A stretch of DNA of 64,000 bases from Lineus longissimus (lineage: Eukaryota; Nemertea; Pilidiophora; Heteronemertea; Lineidae), in assembly GCF_910592395.1 (NCBI RefSeq), contig NC_088308.1:18865501-18929500 (forward strand), written 5' to 3'. The notes below the pieces were generated by a model. That model saw nothing but the letters and a program-made list of their open reading frames with translations, was not told the origin of the DNA and made no database searches. Positions 36,101 through 49,330 of this stretch are shown in pieces. The position numbers were made by a program, and so were the translations under genes. How positions within the stretch are numbered: position 1 is the first letter of the stretch; every line of letters begins with the position of its first letter.

Positions 36101-38365
36101 GTGAGAATATTACTGGAGTCATGTTGCTGTCTGCTCTTGGAATATAACTGATCGTCACCTCTGGCATCATCAAATCTTCAGCTGAATGACGAAAAAAGAT
36201 TTTTAATATTACATCAATGGGATCTTTCGTGTTGCGATTACAAATGGTCTCTTAATTGGACATTCTCTAATTGTAGTTATCAATGCAAGTTGTATCGTTA
36301 ACTTGAACATGAACATCTTATCAATTAGGTGATAAAACTAATGACCCTACAAATGGTATTGAAATCATATCACAGAAACTTGTTTTTCGATAAAACCATT
36401 CAGTGATATGAGCTTCCTCAATATCACTCCTCATTAATGAGCTTTCATTGAGAACCATTTACCATTGGAAACACCTTCAAACCTGAAACAATTTCCCCTC
36501 TATAATCATAGTTTTCGTGGCTGAGTTGATCAAAGCTTTTTACAGTGATGACCAGCATTTTAACATGCTGAAAGTAATCCTGTTGCCTTTTAACCAATTA
36601 CTACTTTTTCGGTGATGGCAATGGCAATTTGCCATTATGGATTATTGACGTCCTTAGAAATGAGCGTGAGAATCTGCCTGAACGTGGTACTGGGTGTTCC
36701 CTTGCCTTTGTCATTAGATAGCAATGTCCATTTGCTTCGAGGTTGAGGTGGGCACATTTTTAACGGAATCACCTGTGTCAATTAATAGTTTGTCCACTGA
36801 TGGGCCTTTGAACTCGCCCATCAATCAGTTGTAGTTGTAGTGTGGGGCATCTTGTTTGTCCAATGTTTGTGGACTTGCTTGGTAATTCAATTTGCCTGCA
36901 TATAACTTCCGTATGATTACTATATATATTTTCCTGAGCCACCAGTTGATAAATTAAACACAAATGGTGTACCTCTGATTGAACCATCTTGAAAGATGGT
37001 CCACTTTGAATATGGACTAGTCCACATAAATGTCGATTGTACTTTCCGTTTACGTGAGGAAAATTTAAACTGCATTCAGATTTGTTAGGATCTTATCAGG
37101 ACGTTGTCTTGTACTCTCATTGGGCTTGAACGGCACCCTGTTTTACAGCAATGAATTAGAACTGCTTGTCCTATTTAATTTTTCTTTTCGTCGCCCGCTG
37201 TTCTTCTGACTCAAAAGATCATATTCTGCCAATTATTTGTACCTTATTAACTGCTGCAATAGGTTAATTGAGGATGATTTTTAAATAGTGTGGTTAGGGG
37301 GCTCTCTAAGTAATTAGATTCGAAAAAACCTTTGATTAGCTTTGTCTTAATAGCAAAAATAGATAAGCCGCAGGTGGGGTGTTACATTTGAGCTGGCGAT
37401 AAATGTCATGTTATGAACCTTGAAAGCCAGTATTCCTTCTTCAAAAGATTTGAAATTGAATTGAAATTATTCAATTATTTAAATATGCATTGAATATCAA
37501 TGGCAATATTGCTGTTGTGCACACCGATAGACATATACCAGAAGTCACTTTTCAGCAAGTTGGCATGTCTGGTTGCTGTACAGCATGGATGGTTAATTCT
37601 AATTACCTCTGGGGCAGACAAAAACACTGTGCACAAATGAACACTGCCTTTAACTTTTCAAGGTGGTATTTATACTTCGCTTTGTTTCCAGCTTCTCGAC
37701 TAAGTATTTTGCTCTTTAACACTTAATGGTGAGAAAAGATTGTGGTGAAGTTTTGTGTGCCACTTTCCCCATATTCTCTTGTTCTGTGATATATGCCCAC
37801 TTGTACTTGTTGATGCACAGTTAGGACGGTTACAAATACAACTTTCTGGCAAAACAGGAGGTATTCATTGTTAGTGAGTGCATGATGGCCAGATGTAATA
37901 GCTTCAGGTTACTTTATAACCCAAAATGATTTTACCTCCGAGTAAAAGCGAGAACCTGAATTGAATAAGAGGAGCATCTTTTGGAAGTTTATCACTTCTA
38001 TACCCACTTGGACAATCATGTCACGAACAGACAGTGCTATACTGATTGGAAGAAAAGAGTGGACAAGTGCACATTCTCATGCCACCGAAGTATAGCCATT
38101 AAAAAAAATGTAGCGCAAATGGTATTGTCAATCCTGGCATACTGCTGTATTCTTAAATACTGTGATACTGTCAATAAAAGTGCTCTTGGAAATGTCATAG
38201 GCTTGATCAAGGTTATGACATTGCAATTTTACCAAAAGTACCATGATAATGATTGACTTTGTACTTTGGGGGTGAAGAGAAGTTTTTTATCCTTTACTTC
38301 TCTCCACCCCTTAAAAAAAATAAATATGAAAACAAAAATTAAGTATGATTTTGAATTGTCTGGCA

Positions 38366-38440
38366 TTTCCCCTATGTGAACCTTGGGTCCTCTGCATGGA
38401 AGTCACAGACTTAACCACTACACCACCAAGGACTTCACAA
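38366..38440 (-). mobile_element. tRNA-derived SINE head
   Basis: On the minus strand: CCTTGGTGGTGTAGTGGTTA (A-box), then AGTCTGTGACTTCC, then AGGACCCAAGGTTCACATAG (B-box-like). It abuts the MITE starting at 38441. It looks like a SINE remnant; a functional tRNA is unlikely because no matching acceptor stem is seen. Confidence 0.5.
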
Positions 38441-39056
38441 TAGGCGTTTTTACACGGTGCGGGTTCAAGCCGGATCGAGACTAGTTCAGGTACCAGCCGG
38501 TTTATTTTCCCTCGTGTAAAAGCGAACCTACCGTCCTGAACCCTCCTGGTCCGAGGCGGGTTCCGATCGCCGGTCTCGGGTCGGTGCAGGCCGGTGTAGG
38601 CCGGTGGAGGAGGGTTTATTTATGCGTGTAAAAGCGAACCGGCTCCGAGCCGGTTTGCACACGGTACTCGCGTGACGTCATTCGCGGGAATAGCTGCCGT
38701 GTTCCTGGCATGAAATTTTCCGCGGAAAGAAACTGCTGTGAAATCTTCAATTTATCGAGAGCAAGAGCTTTCTTTCCATACAAATGCTGTGTACAAAGCA
38801 AAAACTCTGCATCTCACCGGCGCCATCGTAAACCATTTTGTATTATTTGTTGTTGTGATATTTTCGTAGCTCCACCGCCAGCAGGATTGATCAGCGCCAC
38901 CAATTGACGATGTTAGTGACGAACCGGCCTGGAGCCGGATCGAGGCCAGATCGTCGAACCGTCCCCGTGTAAAAGCGAAATGAACCGTCCTGAACCGAAC
39001 ACGCCTCGTGACGGTTCAGGAGGGTTGTCTTGAACCAGCACCGTGTAAAAAGGCCT
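38441..39056. mobile_element. 616-bp MITE with TTTTTACACGGTGC termini and TA target site
   Basis: The left end TAGGCGTTTTTACACGGTGC and the reverse complement of the right end TAGGCCTTTTTACACGGTGC differ at one base, and GGTTCAAG follows on both after one mismatch. This gives an imperfect inverted repeat of about 28-30 bp. TA at both outer edges fits a TA duplication. The interior has repeated GTGTAAAAGCGAA and CCGTCCTGAACC words and is CpG-rich. No transposase is present. Confidence 0.85.
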
Positions 39057-39189
39057 ACATGCTGTCTTACAAGGAATATGAATGATTTGTATTGTCTGAC
39101 CTGGAGGGGATTTGTGAACAAGAACAATGTTGGTGTCATGAAGCAATCAGTGCTTTGTATATAAGATCTTCATCCCAAGATATAATGTT

Positions 39190-39495
39190 GACCAATCCAA
39201 TGCATTGACTTGGATGTACCCTATAGACAAGTTTTATCTAGGTGTTGTGCAGTGGCACAGATCTCATTTTGATTGAGGTTCTGATGAAATGATCGGGTTG
39301 TAATCTGTGACACTTATCCAAACATCCTGATATTTTATGACAACAGAATTAGTGCATCGACTTGGATAAACCCTGTAGACTTGAGTTTTATCCAGGTATT
39401 GCGCAAACCTCTTTCAGGATGATATCTTAATGAAATGCTAAGTTGCGATCTGTGGCGCCAATCCAGGCATCCCAAGACTGTATGACGACCAAACC
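39190..39495 (+). repeat. Tandem duplication, about 152-bp unit, two copies
   Basis: TGCATTGACTTGGATGTACC at 39201 matches TGCATCGACTTGGATAAACC at 39353, and downstream TTTTATCTAGGTGTTG matches TTTTATCCAGGTATTG. Moderately diverged. Confidence 0.75.
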
Positions 39496-41029
39496 TGTCT
39501 CTCTGATTAAGGAGCTCCATCCATCCAGCTTCCCAAGCTACCATTGTGCGCGCTCAACAAAACGACACAAAGACGCTCTGCGTATTATCTTAATTAAGTC
39601 CCCACGGCAACCTTGAGATCTTCACCGAGGCAACGCGAGTGGATATGTCATGTGACCTTGCGAGGAAAATATTGATGAGGGAACGTCGGGACAATGTCCC
39701 ATCCCTCTTGATGATAGCCATCAAATACAGACATTAGTGTTGTCGCAACATTGCAATCTTCTGCACTGGTTAGCTCCGCAATCAAGGGTATTCTTGGTGA
39801 AATGGTGCTCAGTGAGAAGTGAAGATATGTTCTCACTTAATTTGGCTTCTCTTGTCATCTAGAAGTTTCATAATGTTGGGTATTTTCCGTAAACATTGTG
39901 ACATTCCTGCTCTTATCAAGTTTAGGACACCAGGTCTTTACTGTCAACATTGTGACTTGACATGGTAAAAGGGGCTGGTGATTCAGTTCGCCTATTATCG
40001 CCTGTATCTTTCCATGTAAATCAAACACTATTAATGAAGACTCATTTAAACCATGTTTTAGCGCTGTATCAAGTTTGATGTGATATTATTATCGTATTGG
40101 AATCTCACTTTGTTGAAAATATAGACCCATTGTTTGCCTGGTGACAACTGGCAGTAGACATTCATATGATTTTAATATTTGTTGCATGACAAATATTGAT
40201 TGAATCTGAAACTGCATTTACAGTGCAGGAGATTAAAAATCTATTATTGCTTTTGAGCGGTATTAAACATTACTACATCTATATGATCATAGTATCAATC
40301 AATTTGCATTCCATCTTCAAAAGATGTGTGACTTTTGTGGCTGCCCTGCTGTGTGACTCATGGGTTTTGAGCACTTTATATTTGTTTCTTCTTGAAAATA
40401 AGATAAGTTTTAAGTTATATATCTAACTGGAGTACTGGATGTGCATGTTAACATTTAAATTTTATTACTTGTTGTATTACTTGATTTTGTTGGAATTTGT
40501 GAATTTTGGACCTCTTTTCTTCTTTAAACTTCTTATGAAGTTCAAAAGGTGTACAGTGTCAGCTTGATCACATTCCAATTGATTTCTGAAGTGCAACACA
40601 AACAAGCGATTTCTGTCTCTGCAACCTGTGACTGTAATTGCTGCTATGTGCTACAAAAAGATGTCTCATCTGTAGGTAAAACTGTTAATCGCTGAGTTGA
40701 TATTGATCGGACATCGATGTGATTGCAGATCCTGTGATGACCACCGCAAACAGGCAGTTTTTGTTGCATGCAATCATAAACGCAGGTTGCAGTGACAAAA
40801 ATCGCTCGTTTGTGGGGTGCTATTGGCAACCAATTGGAACGAATTGCAGTGTCTCTGCCTCCACCAGTTCAATGACTTTATTCAGGTTCAGAAACCAGTG
40901 CCTTCGGGCGCGGATAGAATGACGATAACTGGTGCGACTAAATGAATCAATTTACATCAGCTGAAATCCAGGTTTAATGAGTCAAAAAGATTCCATTTCT
41001 AATCCGCTTCCATTTCCTCTATTCAACGT

Positions 41030-41560
41030 AAAAGATTATCAAACTGCGTCATCAGTATTTTTTACGATTCCTTATTACGGTATTTTGACTGTTTGAATCA
41101 TCAGGACTTCCCGATTGACAGCGTGCGTTACATTGCTAACTCGCCCGTTCACGGGGATGTTTCTTTTTCCTATCATCAATTGAATTTCTTGAATAAATCA
41201 AGTGATATGAGGCCAGATTAACAGGGCTGGGAGCATTTGACTAACAGATGTAACGGCAAGCGTTGCCACGGTAACCAGAGTCGTCTCTACAGACAATTAT
41301 TTCTTGGTGTCAAGTAGCCGGTATGAAAAGATGCTCAGTGAGTCAGTGCGCGGTACCACGTGGCCAGAACGGTTTATGTGTTCAGCGCGTTTATCTGCTG
41401 AACTTTAATGTGATCGCCCTTCGTTGATGACAATGTCACTTTGATTGGCTCTGAGGGTAATAAGCCAGAGTTAGATGGGTGGTTTGTGGCGACACCATGG
41501 GCTGCTCTGTAATTATGCCCCTAATCGGTGTCGTTGTTTTGCTCTTGCTTATTTGGTGAT
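41030..41560. promoter_or_regulatory. Candidate intronic cis-regulatory stretch
   Basis: A repeat-free stretch with more CpG than its surroundings and no coding frame. It contains a palindromic E-box CCACGTGG (41357-41364), a TCF/LEF-like CTTTGATTGG (about 41449) and TAATTATGCCCCTAATCGG homeodomain-type cores (about 41510-41528). Such motifs arise by chance; the call rests on their clustering in unusual composition. Confidence 0.25.
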
Positions 41561-41611
41561 TGTCCGTTGTTACTCAAGTAATAGTTATGTTCTTGCTCTT
41601 CTGTTGTTCAC

Positions 41612-41690
41612 GGACTGAGCAGTGGAAGAGTGTCAGCCTCATGATCGAGATGTTGTTTGATCTGAGTCACTACTTGCTTCATCCACTATA
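41612..41690 (+). mobile_element. Possible tRNA-derived SINE remnant
   Basis: CTGAGCAGTGGAAGAGTGTC then AGCCTCATGATCGAGATG and GTTTGATCTGAGTCAC resemble a tRNA A-box, anticodon arm and degenerate B-box. No tail was identified. Confidence 0.4.
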
Positions 41691-43235
41691 GCTTTGTATG
41701 TTAGTTGCTCTTTGAAATCTTTAAAGGCTTAGATTATATCAGTGAATGCAAACACCAACATCTGTTCCTTGGCGTTTTTGTGCTATATTGATTAATGTCA
41801 TATTATATTTGAATAGAAAACATAAAGCTATTTGATTTGCAGCATATTCTAATGGACCGACAATGTGTTACATGTGAACACATCGGATTCTATGCATGAT
41901 TTCTATGTTGCATTTTTATGGTTATTTTTATTGAAATTTATCGACTTACTAAAATATATAGTACTGACGAATAGGCATGTACAAATATTTCTGAACAAGC
42001 TGCATTTGATTTATCACCTTTTATAAATGGTACAGAGCTAAGATTAATTCTGAAAATATGTAATAGGTGCCAATCCAAAAAACAGAACTGCTTTATAAAT
42101 TGGTGATTGGACATTTCACTGATTTTAGAAAGTGTCAGCTGGCAGCACCCGCAATAGCTAACCAAAAATAAATCCTAGACTAAAATCTTTTGAGGACAGT
42201 ATACAGTTGGGTGGAATGGTACTTTGTTAACTAATGTTCATTAATGCACCAAACATAGATACACATGACACTTACATTTCTCAATGGACAATCTGTTTTT
42301 TTCTCGATTTCTTCCACATGTTGACACACCATAAAGGCACAGATGTGTTCCGTTGTCTTTGTATTCAAATGCTATACTCAATATGAAATATGATCCATAA
42401 TGTTTGTTTTGATGTGATCTTGCATGGTTGTCAGTTTATCATTAGAATGTGCAAGATGTGCCGGCCATTCAATGCAGGGTCAGTGCAGGCTCATGATGAG
42501 ATATTTAAAGTGAGAATATATAGGTTTGGCCACTGTGATTTTGGGGCCCTAATTGTTTGCAAAAATATCCTTTTCATATTTTGCTTCTATTTAATTTTGC
42601 TAATTGGTGCATTTTCCAACGAGGTCGAAATCACAACCAGAATGCCACGATCAGATCACTTTATTCATGCTCTTACAGGCTGAAAATAAAGTCTTCAGTG
42701 CCTTGCCAAAGGTCACAACCAAATTGAACCAAGAGATCCTCTTTATTTCCTCATTACCTGTGTGTCCATGCTCTTGTCAAATCCTGTCATAGGATACAAC
42801 GAAAGGCGCTTACTAAGAAAGCATATTAGATATCATTAATAGGACCCCTGAAGACATTTCAGCACCCTTTATATAGCAAGCAGACGTCAGTGGTTCATAA
42901 TCCTGCAAATGTCAGGGTGACACTCGCGTCAATGTTCTTACTAACTAATCTAGAGCGGTTTTGTCTCTATGAAACCTTTCATTTCTGTGTTGAATTCGGA
43001 AAAAGACAACAGTTTATAAAAATTACAAAAATGTTTAACTGGGTGATGTCCTGTTGGGTACTGTAAGCCCCTGTATGAGGATGGCACTGAATTTACTGTA
43101 GGAGTTACAGATTACACTCCCAAAGATTTCTACTGAAACATGGATTTTCAATTTTTTACACCAATTCTGCAGCATTAGAGTTGATGTTTTTGACCCTGCA
43201 TGCAAAGCTTTAGCCTCAGCGAAAATTGAAAGGTC

Positions 43236-43441
43236 TGGTTAATTGGTAGAGCTAACTTGTAGTTAGATGGCGCTGAAGTGCAGTCACCAACAAGAAATCT
43301 GAGAACTCCAGATGTTCAGCTAGTAAACTCTAGTTCGACATATAAACTTGGAATATTCTTGTCGTTCTTTGATGACTCTACAAAGCCCATCTAACTTCAA
43401 GTTTAAGAAATTTGCTCTCGCAGTTCTACCAATTAACTGGA
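43236..43441. mobile_element. Small MITE-like element, about 206 bp
   Basis: The left end CTGGTTAATTGGTAGAGCT and the reverse complement of the right end CCAGTTAATTGGTAGAACT form an inverted repeat of about 18 bp with few mismatches. A second inverted pair (AGTTAGATGG / CCATCTAACT) lies inside. Confidence 0.65.
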
Positions 43442-43799
43442 ATCCTATAGAAGTTTTAAAGTTCATGGCCTTGGACTGTGACATCTAAGGGCATTTTTGG
43501 CTGCAACAGATTATGTAGAAAATATTCTACCTTCTGCTTAATATGTGCAATTTCGGATGTGTAATCATAAAGCCCTCTTTACCAGATCACAGTGACCATA
43601 GATAGTGTAAACTGGCAGTCAAACCTTCTTTAATGCAGCCACCTGTTGGCAAACATGCCTGATCACATTTTATTCATTGATTTATTTTCTTCATGATTGA
43701 TGGTAGCAATTTAAATGACACCAGATTTTTGTCAATATTTGAATATGAAGCCACGAAATATTGATTTGTCAAGTTAGATTGCAAGATTGACGCCCTATG

Positions 43800-44052
43800 C
43801 ATCCTATTGGATTGGAAAAGGTGTATGGTTAGTGACATTGACCACCTTAGTGAACCCTAGATTGGAGAACCATAGAATACTTTTCCACCACCCAGGATTA
43901 TAAATGTATCCCAGTCTTGACTTGGAACTTAACCTGTAGTGAACCAGTATCCCATCAATCTGGGAAGGGTGACTTTCCTTGTTGCTGAAGCTACGGAATC
44001 CGGGATAAGCTCCGGCCTGATCTGTCGTTTGGCTTTGGCTATAGCCCATCAG
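43800..44052 (-). mobile_element. Degenerate SINE-like repeat of a type widespread in animals
   Basis: On the minus strand it reads CCGGAGCTTATCCCGGATTC then GTAGCTTCAGCAACAAGG, TGATGGGATACTGGTTCACT and ATTTATAATCCTGGGTGG. This order of blocks (GGAGCTTATCCCGG, GATGGGATGCTAGTCC-like, CATTTATACCTGGGTGG-like) is one I recognise from dispersed repeats in many invertebrate genomes; I do not give it a name. The 81-codon minus-strand frame over it is an artefact often annotated as a hypothetical protein. Confidence 0.6.
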
Positions 44053-45219
44053 ACTTGAACATTAACTAGATAAAAGACTATCTGATGTTGGTCGAGTGTA
44101 TCACTGGAACTTTAATTCAGACTGCAGCATGAAGTAATGCCGTATTCAGTATCTCCATTGTGCTGCTTTTAATCTATCAGAGTATGGCTTAATATTCTTG
44201 AGATATTTTATGAATATTCCAGCTGTCATACTCGTATTGATTCTGTATGAAACAATAAGGAATATTGTAAGATTGATGGTAGTATGAAGCAGGTGTTTAC
44301 TTTGCGGCGACCATTCATTCATGCTCACACATCATATCCGTCATGCCTGTAACCCAAGATTAATGCCACTGTTTGTCATTGGCGGCTATCTGCGGGAGAA
44401 CACAAGTGGTCAGATTATCGATTGGAGTGACAAGCAGGGTCTTGGTCATGTATGAGGCGTAATATCACAAACGGTTCTGTGACATAATACTTAATGTTAA
44501 GTAGAGTCATGATGTTGTTGTTTATCTCCTAGTTGGCCAGGAGTAGTTGCAGCAAAGAGAGATGTAGTGTTGTTGAGACATCTAAGATTGGCTGACTTGA
44601 TGAAGAGCAAAAATGCAAAATTAAAAAGAGGGATTGGAGCGCGAGTCAAGTTGGTGGTCTTCAAGGGACGGGGTCATGTTTGTTTCAATGTTAGATAAAT
44701 TTCTTCTTCAAGTGTGTTTAAGGAGCTCTTTAGAATTGATTTGGACCTGAGCACCTCCTTGTCAAATGGGCAATGTATCCTACAAAACCTGTCTAAAAAA
44801 GATGTCCTATCCCCATGATACTGATACACTTACAATCAAAATGACAGTTCAGTTGGTGAGTTTATTCTGACATAGGTTGCATGATAGTGTGTTAAAGTTC
44901 CAAATGTAATTTCAGAATTTCATTCACCAATACAACTGTTCAATATCATTGTCATTTACTACAAACCTTGCATGTAGCCAATTTATGTAGGCTAATGACT
45001 ACCACTTTGAAAGAAGTCAGAAACAAGTTACTTTACAAAGACGGCTTTCCAAACAAAACTTAAAATTCCTTCTTCAGTTTGAATGTTCATTTGAAGATGT
45101 TCCCCCAAGGGTTTAATGACTTTTGAATTGGGAGGATGGTCTGTGATTATGACCTGTGGTCATCATAATGCTGTTTTCACAGCCAGAAGAATGCACCATT
45201 TAAAATGACATCATTTCCT

Positions 45220-46200
45220 TTATCAACACGTTTTGTGTGACGATTCCATTACGCAGTTGAGTTAACTGAAGGACGCCGTCCTTTGCCCTTTTCACTGGAG
45301 CTCCCTCTTGCTTCCGCTATGTTGGTTAGCCAAGCTTGTGTTAGGATTGTGGCTGTTTGAAGATTGATGTAACGCATGAAAGAAGAATTCAAATCACAAG
45401 TGGCTATGCATTAATTATTGAGATTCTATTGATATTAATTGCTCAAGGCTGTTCTGGTGACTCCCAGCATCCCCTCTGAAATTTCAATGCAGTCGATTTC
45501 TTTTTAATTTCTCATTGTAATGCGATGAAAAAAGATTATTGGAAATTAGACTCCCTAATTGCCAATTGTGGGAGTGAGTGTATTTATCGGAACAGCTGGT
45601 ACTACGGAGGCATCGCCACTGCTTTAGAGTATTGAGCCTCATCATGTGGCGAAATTGTACATTATTGGCGATTAGATAGCGAGCTGCGCTGAGCGTAACC
45701 TGCATCGGGCGAAAGCTAAACACTTACGTATTGATTCATTACGGAGGTGTTTTCAATTATTACATGCATAATGTACTGAGATAGTTCTATAAGAATCACA
45801 GTAGTAATCAACGAGCCTGACTTTGGATTCAAGGAGTCCAGATATTTCTACACGTTTGACTCAAGCGCGTACCTTGAAGCGGGTGCTTCTGTCAAGCATT
45901 CTGATTGTGCAGTTTTGAAGTGTGTAATCACGGCCGTGAGATAATGATATCGGAGGAGTTATTGGATGTTTAGCACATTGCTTGGATTACACGGAAGCGT
46001 TGGAAAAAATACGTTGGCTTAGTGACGGCGGTGGATTGGCGCGTGTGTCACGTTGAGCGGCGAATGTCAGCAGGGTAATTTTACATGTGGTGCGTGCTGT
46101 GTTTATTAATTGTTATAGATGATTAGGCTGTGCAGTGATTAGGCGGTATCTAATTGTCATCGGGGTTAATTACAAGGCTAATAATGCTTGTTTTTAAATA
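45220..46200. promoter_or_regulatory. Candidate intronic cis-regulatory stretch
   Basis: Nearly 1 kb without recognisable repeats, richer in CpG and in TAAT cores than adjacent intron, for example TAATTGTCATCGGGGTTAAT at 46151. No open frame with splice support. The minus-strand frame at 45484-45723 has no recognisable family. Confidence 0.25.
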
Positions 46201-47591
46201 TCTATTTTTGTTGTTGTGTTAACTTTAATTCATATTGTTGACTTGAGTTAAGGGGGTATATCGTTCTCAAATATTGAATTTGACACAGTGCCTTTGGTGT
46301 ATTTTCTGGTGTTGACAACTGGTTGTTCTCGACAAAGTTTTGTGTAATTTGTTTTCTTAATGTTTACATGCTTTATAAATTGATGGGGTGTATTCTGTCT
46401 TACTGCTTTAATATTTATTTGTTGATGTAGACGACTGCTCGGCTTTTGCTTCCTTTCATTTGAGTTATCATTTCTGTCAAAATATTTATATTATAGTAAG
46501 GTCTTTCAATTGAAGGGGAAGGGGGATGTTGAAATTGTCACCTTATAATTTTTTTTGATTACTGTAGCTTTTGGTGATTTGTGTGTTGATTCGTAAGTTG
46601 ATATTTACAATGGTTTTTGTTATGTTTGAAGGAACAGTTGAGAGTAAACCAATCGATGGACTTTGTTAACTCTAGCGAAGGCACAAATTGATTTAATAAT
46701 TTAGTTGACAGGAGGAATATGCAATGAAATTTATTTGGCATGGTTTGTTGCATATTGATTAAATGAATAAATTGTTGAACTGACAATGAAATGTTGGGAC
46801 AGTGGGGTAGTAATTAGTGTAACAGAATCATTTAGAAAATGCAAGGATGTAAATTTGTAGTTGGTTTGATAGGTACGATAAGTCTAGACAGTGCTGGGTT
46901 GTTAACTTTTGATGGGGCTTCGTTGGTGTGGTGAATCTTGTTTTTGCAGTAGAGGATGAAACTTTGACAGGTAGTGGTGGGGTAAGGGGATGTTGTGGAG
47001 TAAGTGTTTTACAACATACAAGTGTATTTTGTGAACTAATGTCGTGTTCGGGATTGATTTTTCCAGTCATGTTATTTGATTTGAAGGCTTTTCAAGAGGA
47101 TGGCTATCATAACAATCATGGGTGTTTTTTTCAAGGTTTTATTGGACATTATCGTATTATGGGATGTTATTTGAAGAGTTTTGTTATTTGTTATTTCAAT
47201 ATAGTTAATGGGACTCAGTGCTCTTCAGAGAAGCCAAAGAAAAGTTTATCGCTGGCATTGGCCAAAGAAAATCACATCTTTAGGAATGTTACTCCTAGTC
47301 CCTGAACCCCTCTATTCACAGCCATCGTGTGTATAAAAAGTTATCAAGGTCCCTTTAATAACTAAAGTGGGAGACCAGAATCACAGGCACCAAATTGGAG
47401 TGATACGCCAAGCATCTTAGCCTACTAGGTTCATGTTCATAATCTTCAAGCAAAAATTAGTATGATAGATGGATCATTATCATTCCAAGGGTAGTTATAC
47501 TGCTATGTAAGCTACAGACCCCTATGACGAGTTCTTGTCAACTCTGTCAATAATATAGCAAGTAAGGATAAACTTGGTTATAGGGCAAGTG

Positions 47592-47774
47592 TTAAAGGGG
47601 AATTCGAGCAGATTTCTACGACACAAGGAACTAGTTCCTTTAAAGGGTGCAGCAGTTGAATTCGTCCAGACTTATCTGGAATCTTTGTTTACATTGTCTG
47701 ATGCGTCCCACAAGCCCCATCTATACATGAACACTGTAAATGTGAATGAGTGGCATGGGACACTCCTCCTTTAA
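47592..47774. mobile_element. Small piggyBac-like MITE with TTAA ends
   Basis: The left end TTAAAGGGG and the reverse complement of the right end TTAAAGGAG form a 9-bp near-perfect inverted repeat with TTAA at both outer edges, 183 bp apart. The inverted repeat is short, so chance is possible. Confidence 0.42.
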
Positions 47775-48261
47775 GTCACAGACGTGGGCACTCTCCATTG
47801 GCTTGATAACAACCAATATAAATAACAAATCACTATATACCATGAAATCAATTACTCTTTCTGGATGTTATTAATTGTATGTGATAGACAATCATGCGAG
47901 CTTGCAATTAGCAACCCTCGATGTTACACTATACAATGTGTTACTAGAGATAACAGTGGCAACAGTAATGGGAAGGGGATGTTGGTCTTCAACGGGGACT
48001 CGGCGACTTGGACTATTTGCTGACATCTCAGCTGGTATCTCATTTCAGGTATAGGTGTCAGTAGCTATATTCATCTGCCTTTGATCAGGACTTGAATACT
48101 CATATCACTGTTGTGGAAGAAGAGTTTCTTAGAGGTTGGAAAAATTATTTACAAGTAACCTGTGTATGTAGGATGCCATAAGCTCAAGAAACAATATAAG
48201 TTACCTGTTCAGTATTCAGCTATTAGTAATAAAGAGAAAAACAGTGCCTGCGAAGGAACAT

Positions 48262-48425
48262 GCTCCATACTTATGTACATTACCTCTTTATCAAGGACAC
48301 CTGTGGGTCTAACATTGCTTGATACAAAGGTTTCCTGATTACAAAGGTAAATTTGAATGGAAATTATGAGGTGGTGACCAAAACCAGTGAGAGGGTATCC
48401 TGCTATAAAAAGGAGTTCCACTCTA
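48262..48425. mobile_element. Pogo/Tigger-like MITE, diverged
   Basis: TTACCTCTTTATCAAGGACA then CCTGATTACAAAGGTAAATT and AGGGTATCCTGCTATAAAAA then GGAGTTCCAC follow the same order as the copy at 52694-52818. Confidence 0.5.
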
Positions 48426-49330
48426 CTTCCTAGTTAAAAGCATCCTGTGTCACCCAAGCGAGGAGCGTGGACCCTGAGAGAGAACACCAAGATACATGTG
48501 GAAACTATGATGGAACAAAATGTGTCTAGAGGCGAGAGCCAATTGAAGACAAATTTATGACCAAATTGGTTGTGAATTGCCAACTAAATTACTTCATCAT
48601 GGATGAGACTGTCCAGAGCTTATGAGAGCTCTTTGAGAGGTGATGGACAAGTGAGGTTAAATTGTCACTAAGTAGCTAAAAAGACTGGGATGACATCATA
48701 AGATCTCGCATTTTTAAATTTCAGACTGGAATTCACATTTTCAGGCCAAAGCAGAAATTTGAAGAAGACTTCAGGATCAAGGTTAATGAATGTTGATGTT
48801 TAGTATCTAATAGCCCACATTTTGTAAAGTCAGGGGGAACAAGGAAATATTCATGAAGAGTCTGTATACATAACGTCTCCCCTCCATAACACATGCAGCA
48901 CCACACAAATAGGTCATAAATTGTTTTGGAGCAATTGGATTTCTGACTTGGTACATATGGGTTAATGATCTTTCGTTGGATGAGGCATGGAAGGCAAGGG
49001 ATCAGCACTAGCACTTAAGCAAGAAGAAAACGAATCAGAACTTCCCAATAGCAGATTTTGTAAGTTGCTGAATCGCTGGTCGTGCAAAATCCCCTTTAAC
49101 CTTTCGAGTGGTTTATTTACCGATACATCCACCCATCCTGTCTATCCTCCAGCATCGCGATAAACAAGACTGCTGTAGCTCATCGCCGTAATAAAAACAG
49201 ACATTCACAATATCCTATAGAGATTGCCACAGAATATGCAATTCCAACAGACAAAAAATTGGTGCACTGGATTAGATGATTCGATATGACAAAAAGGACT
49301 TGTCGTTTCTTCACTGCTGTGGGAAAAAGT

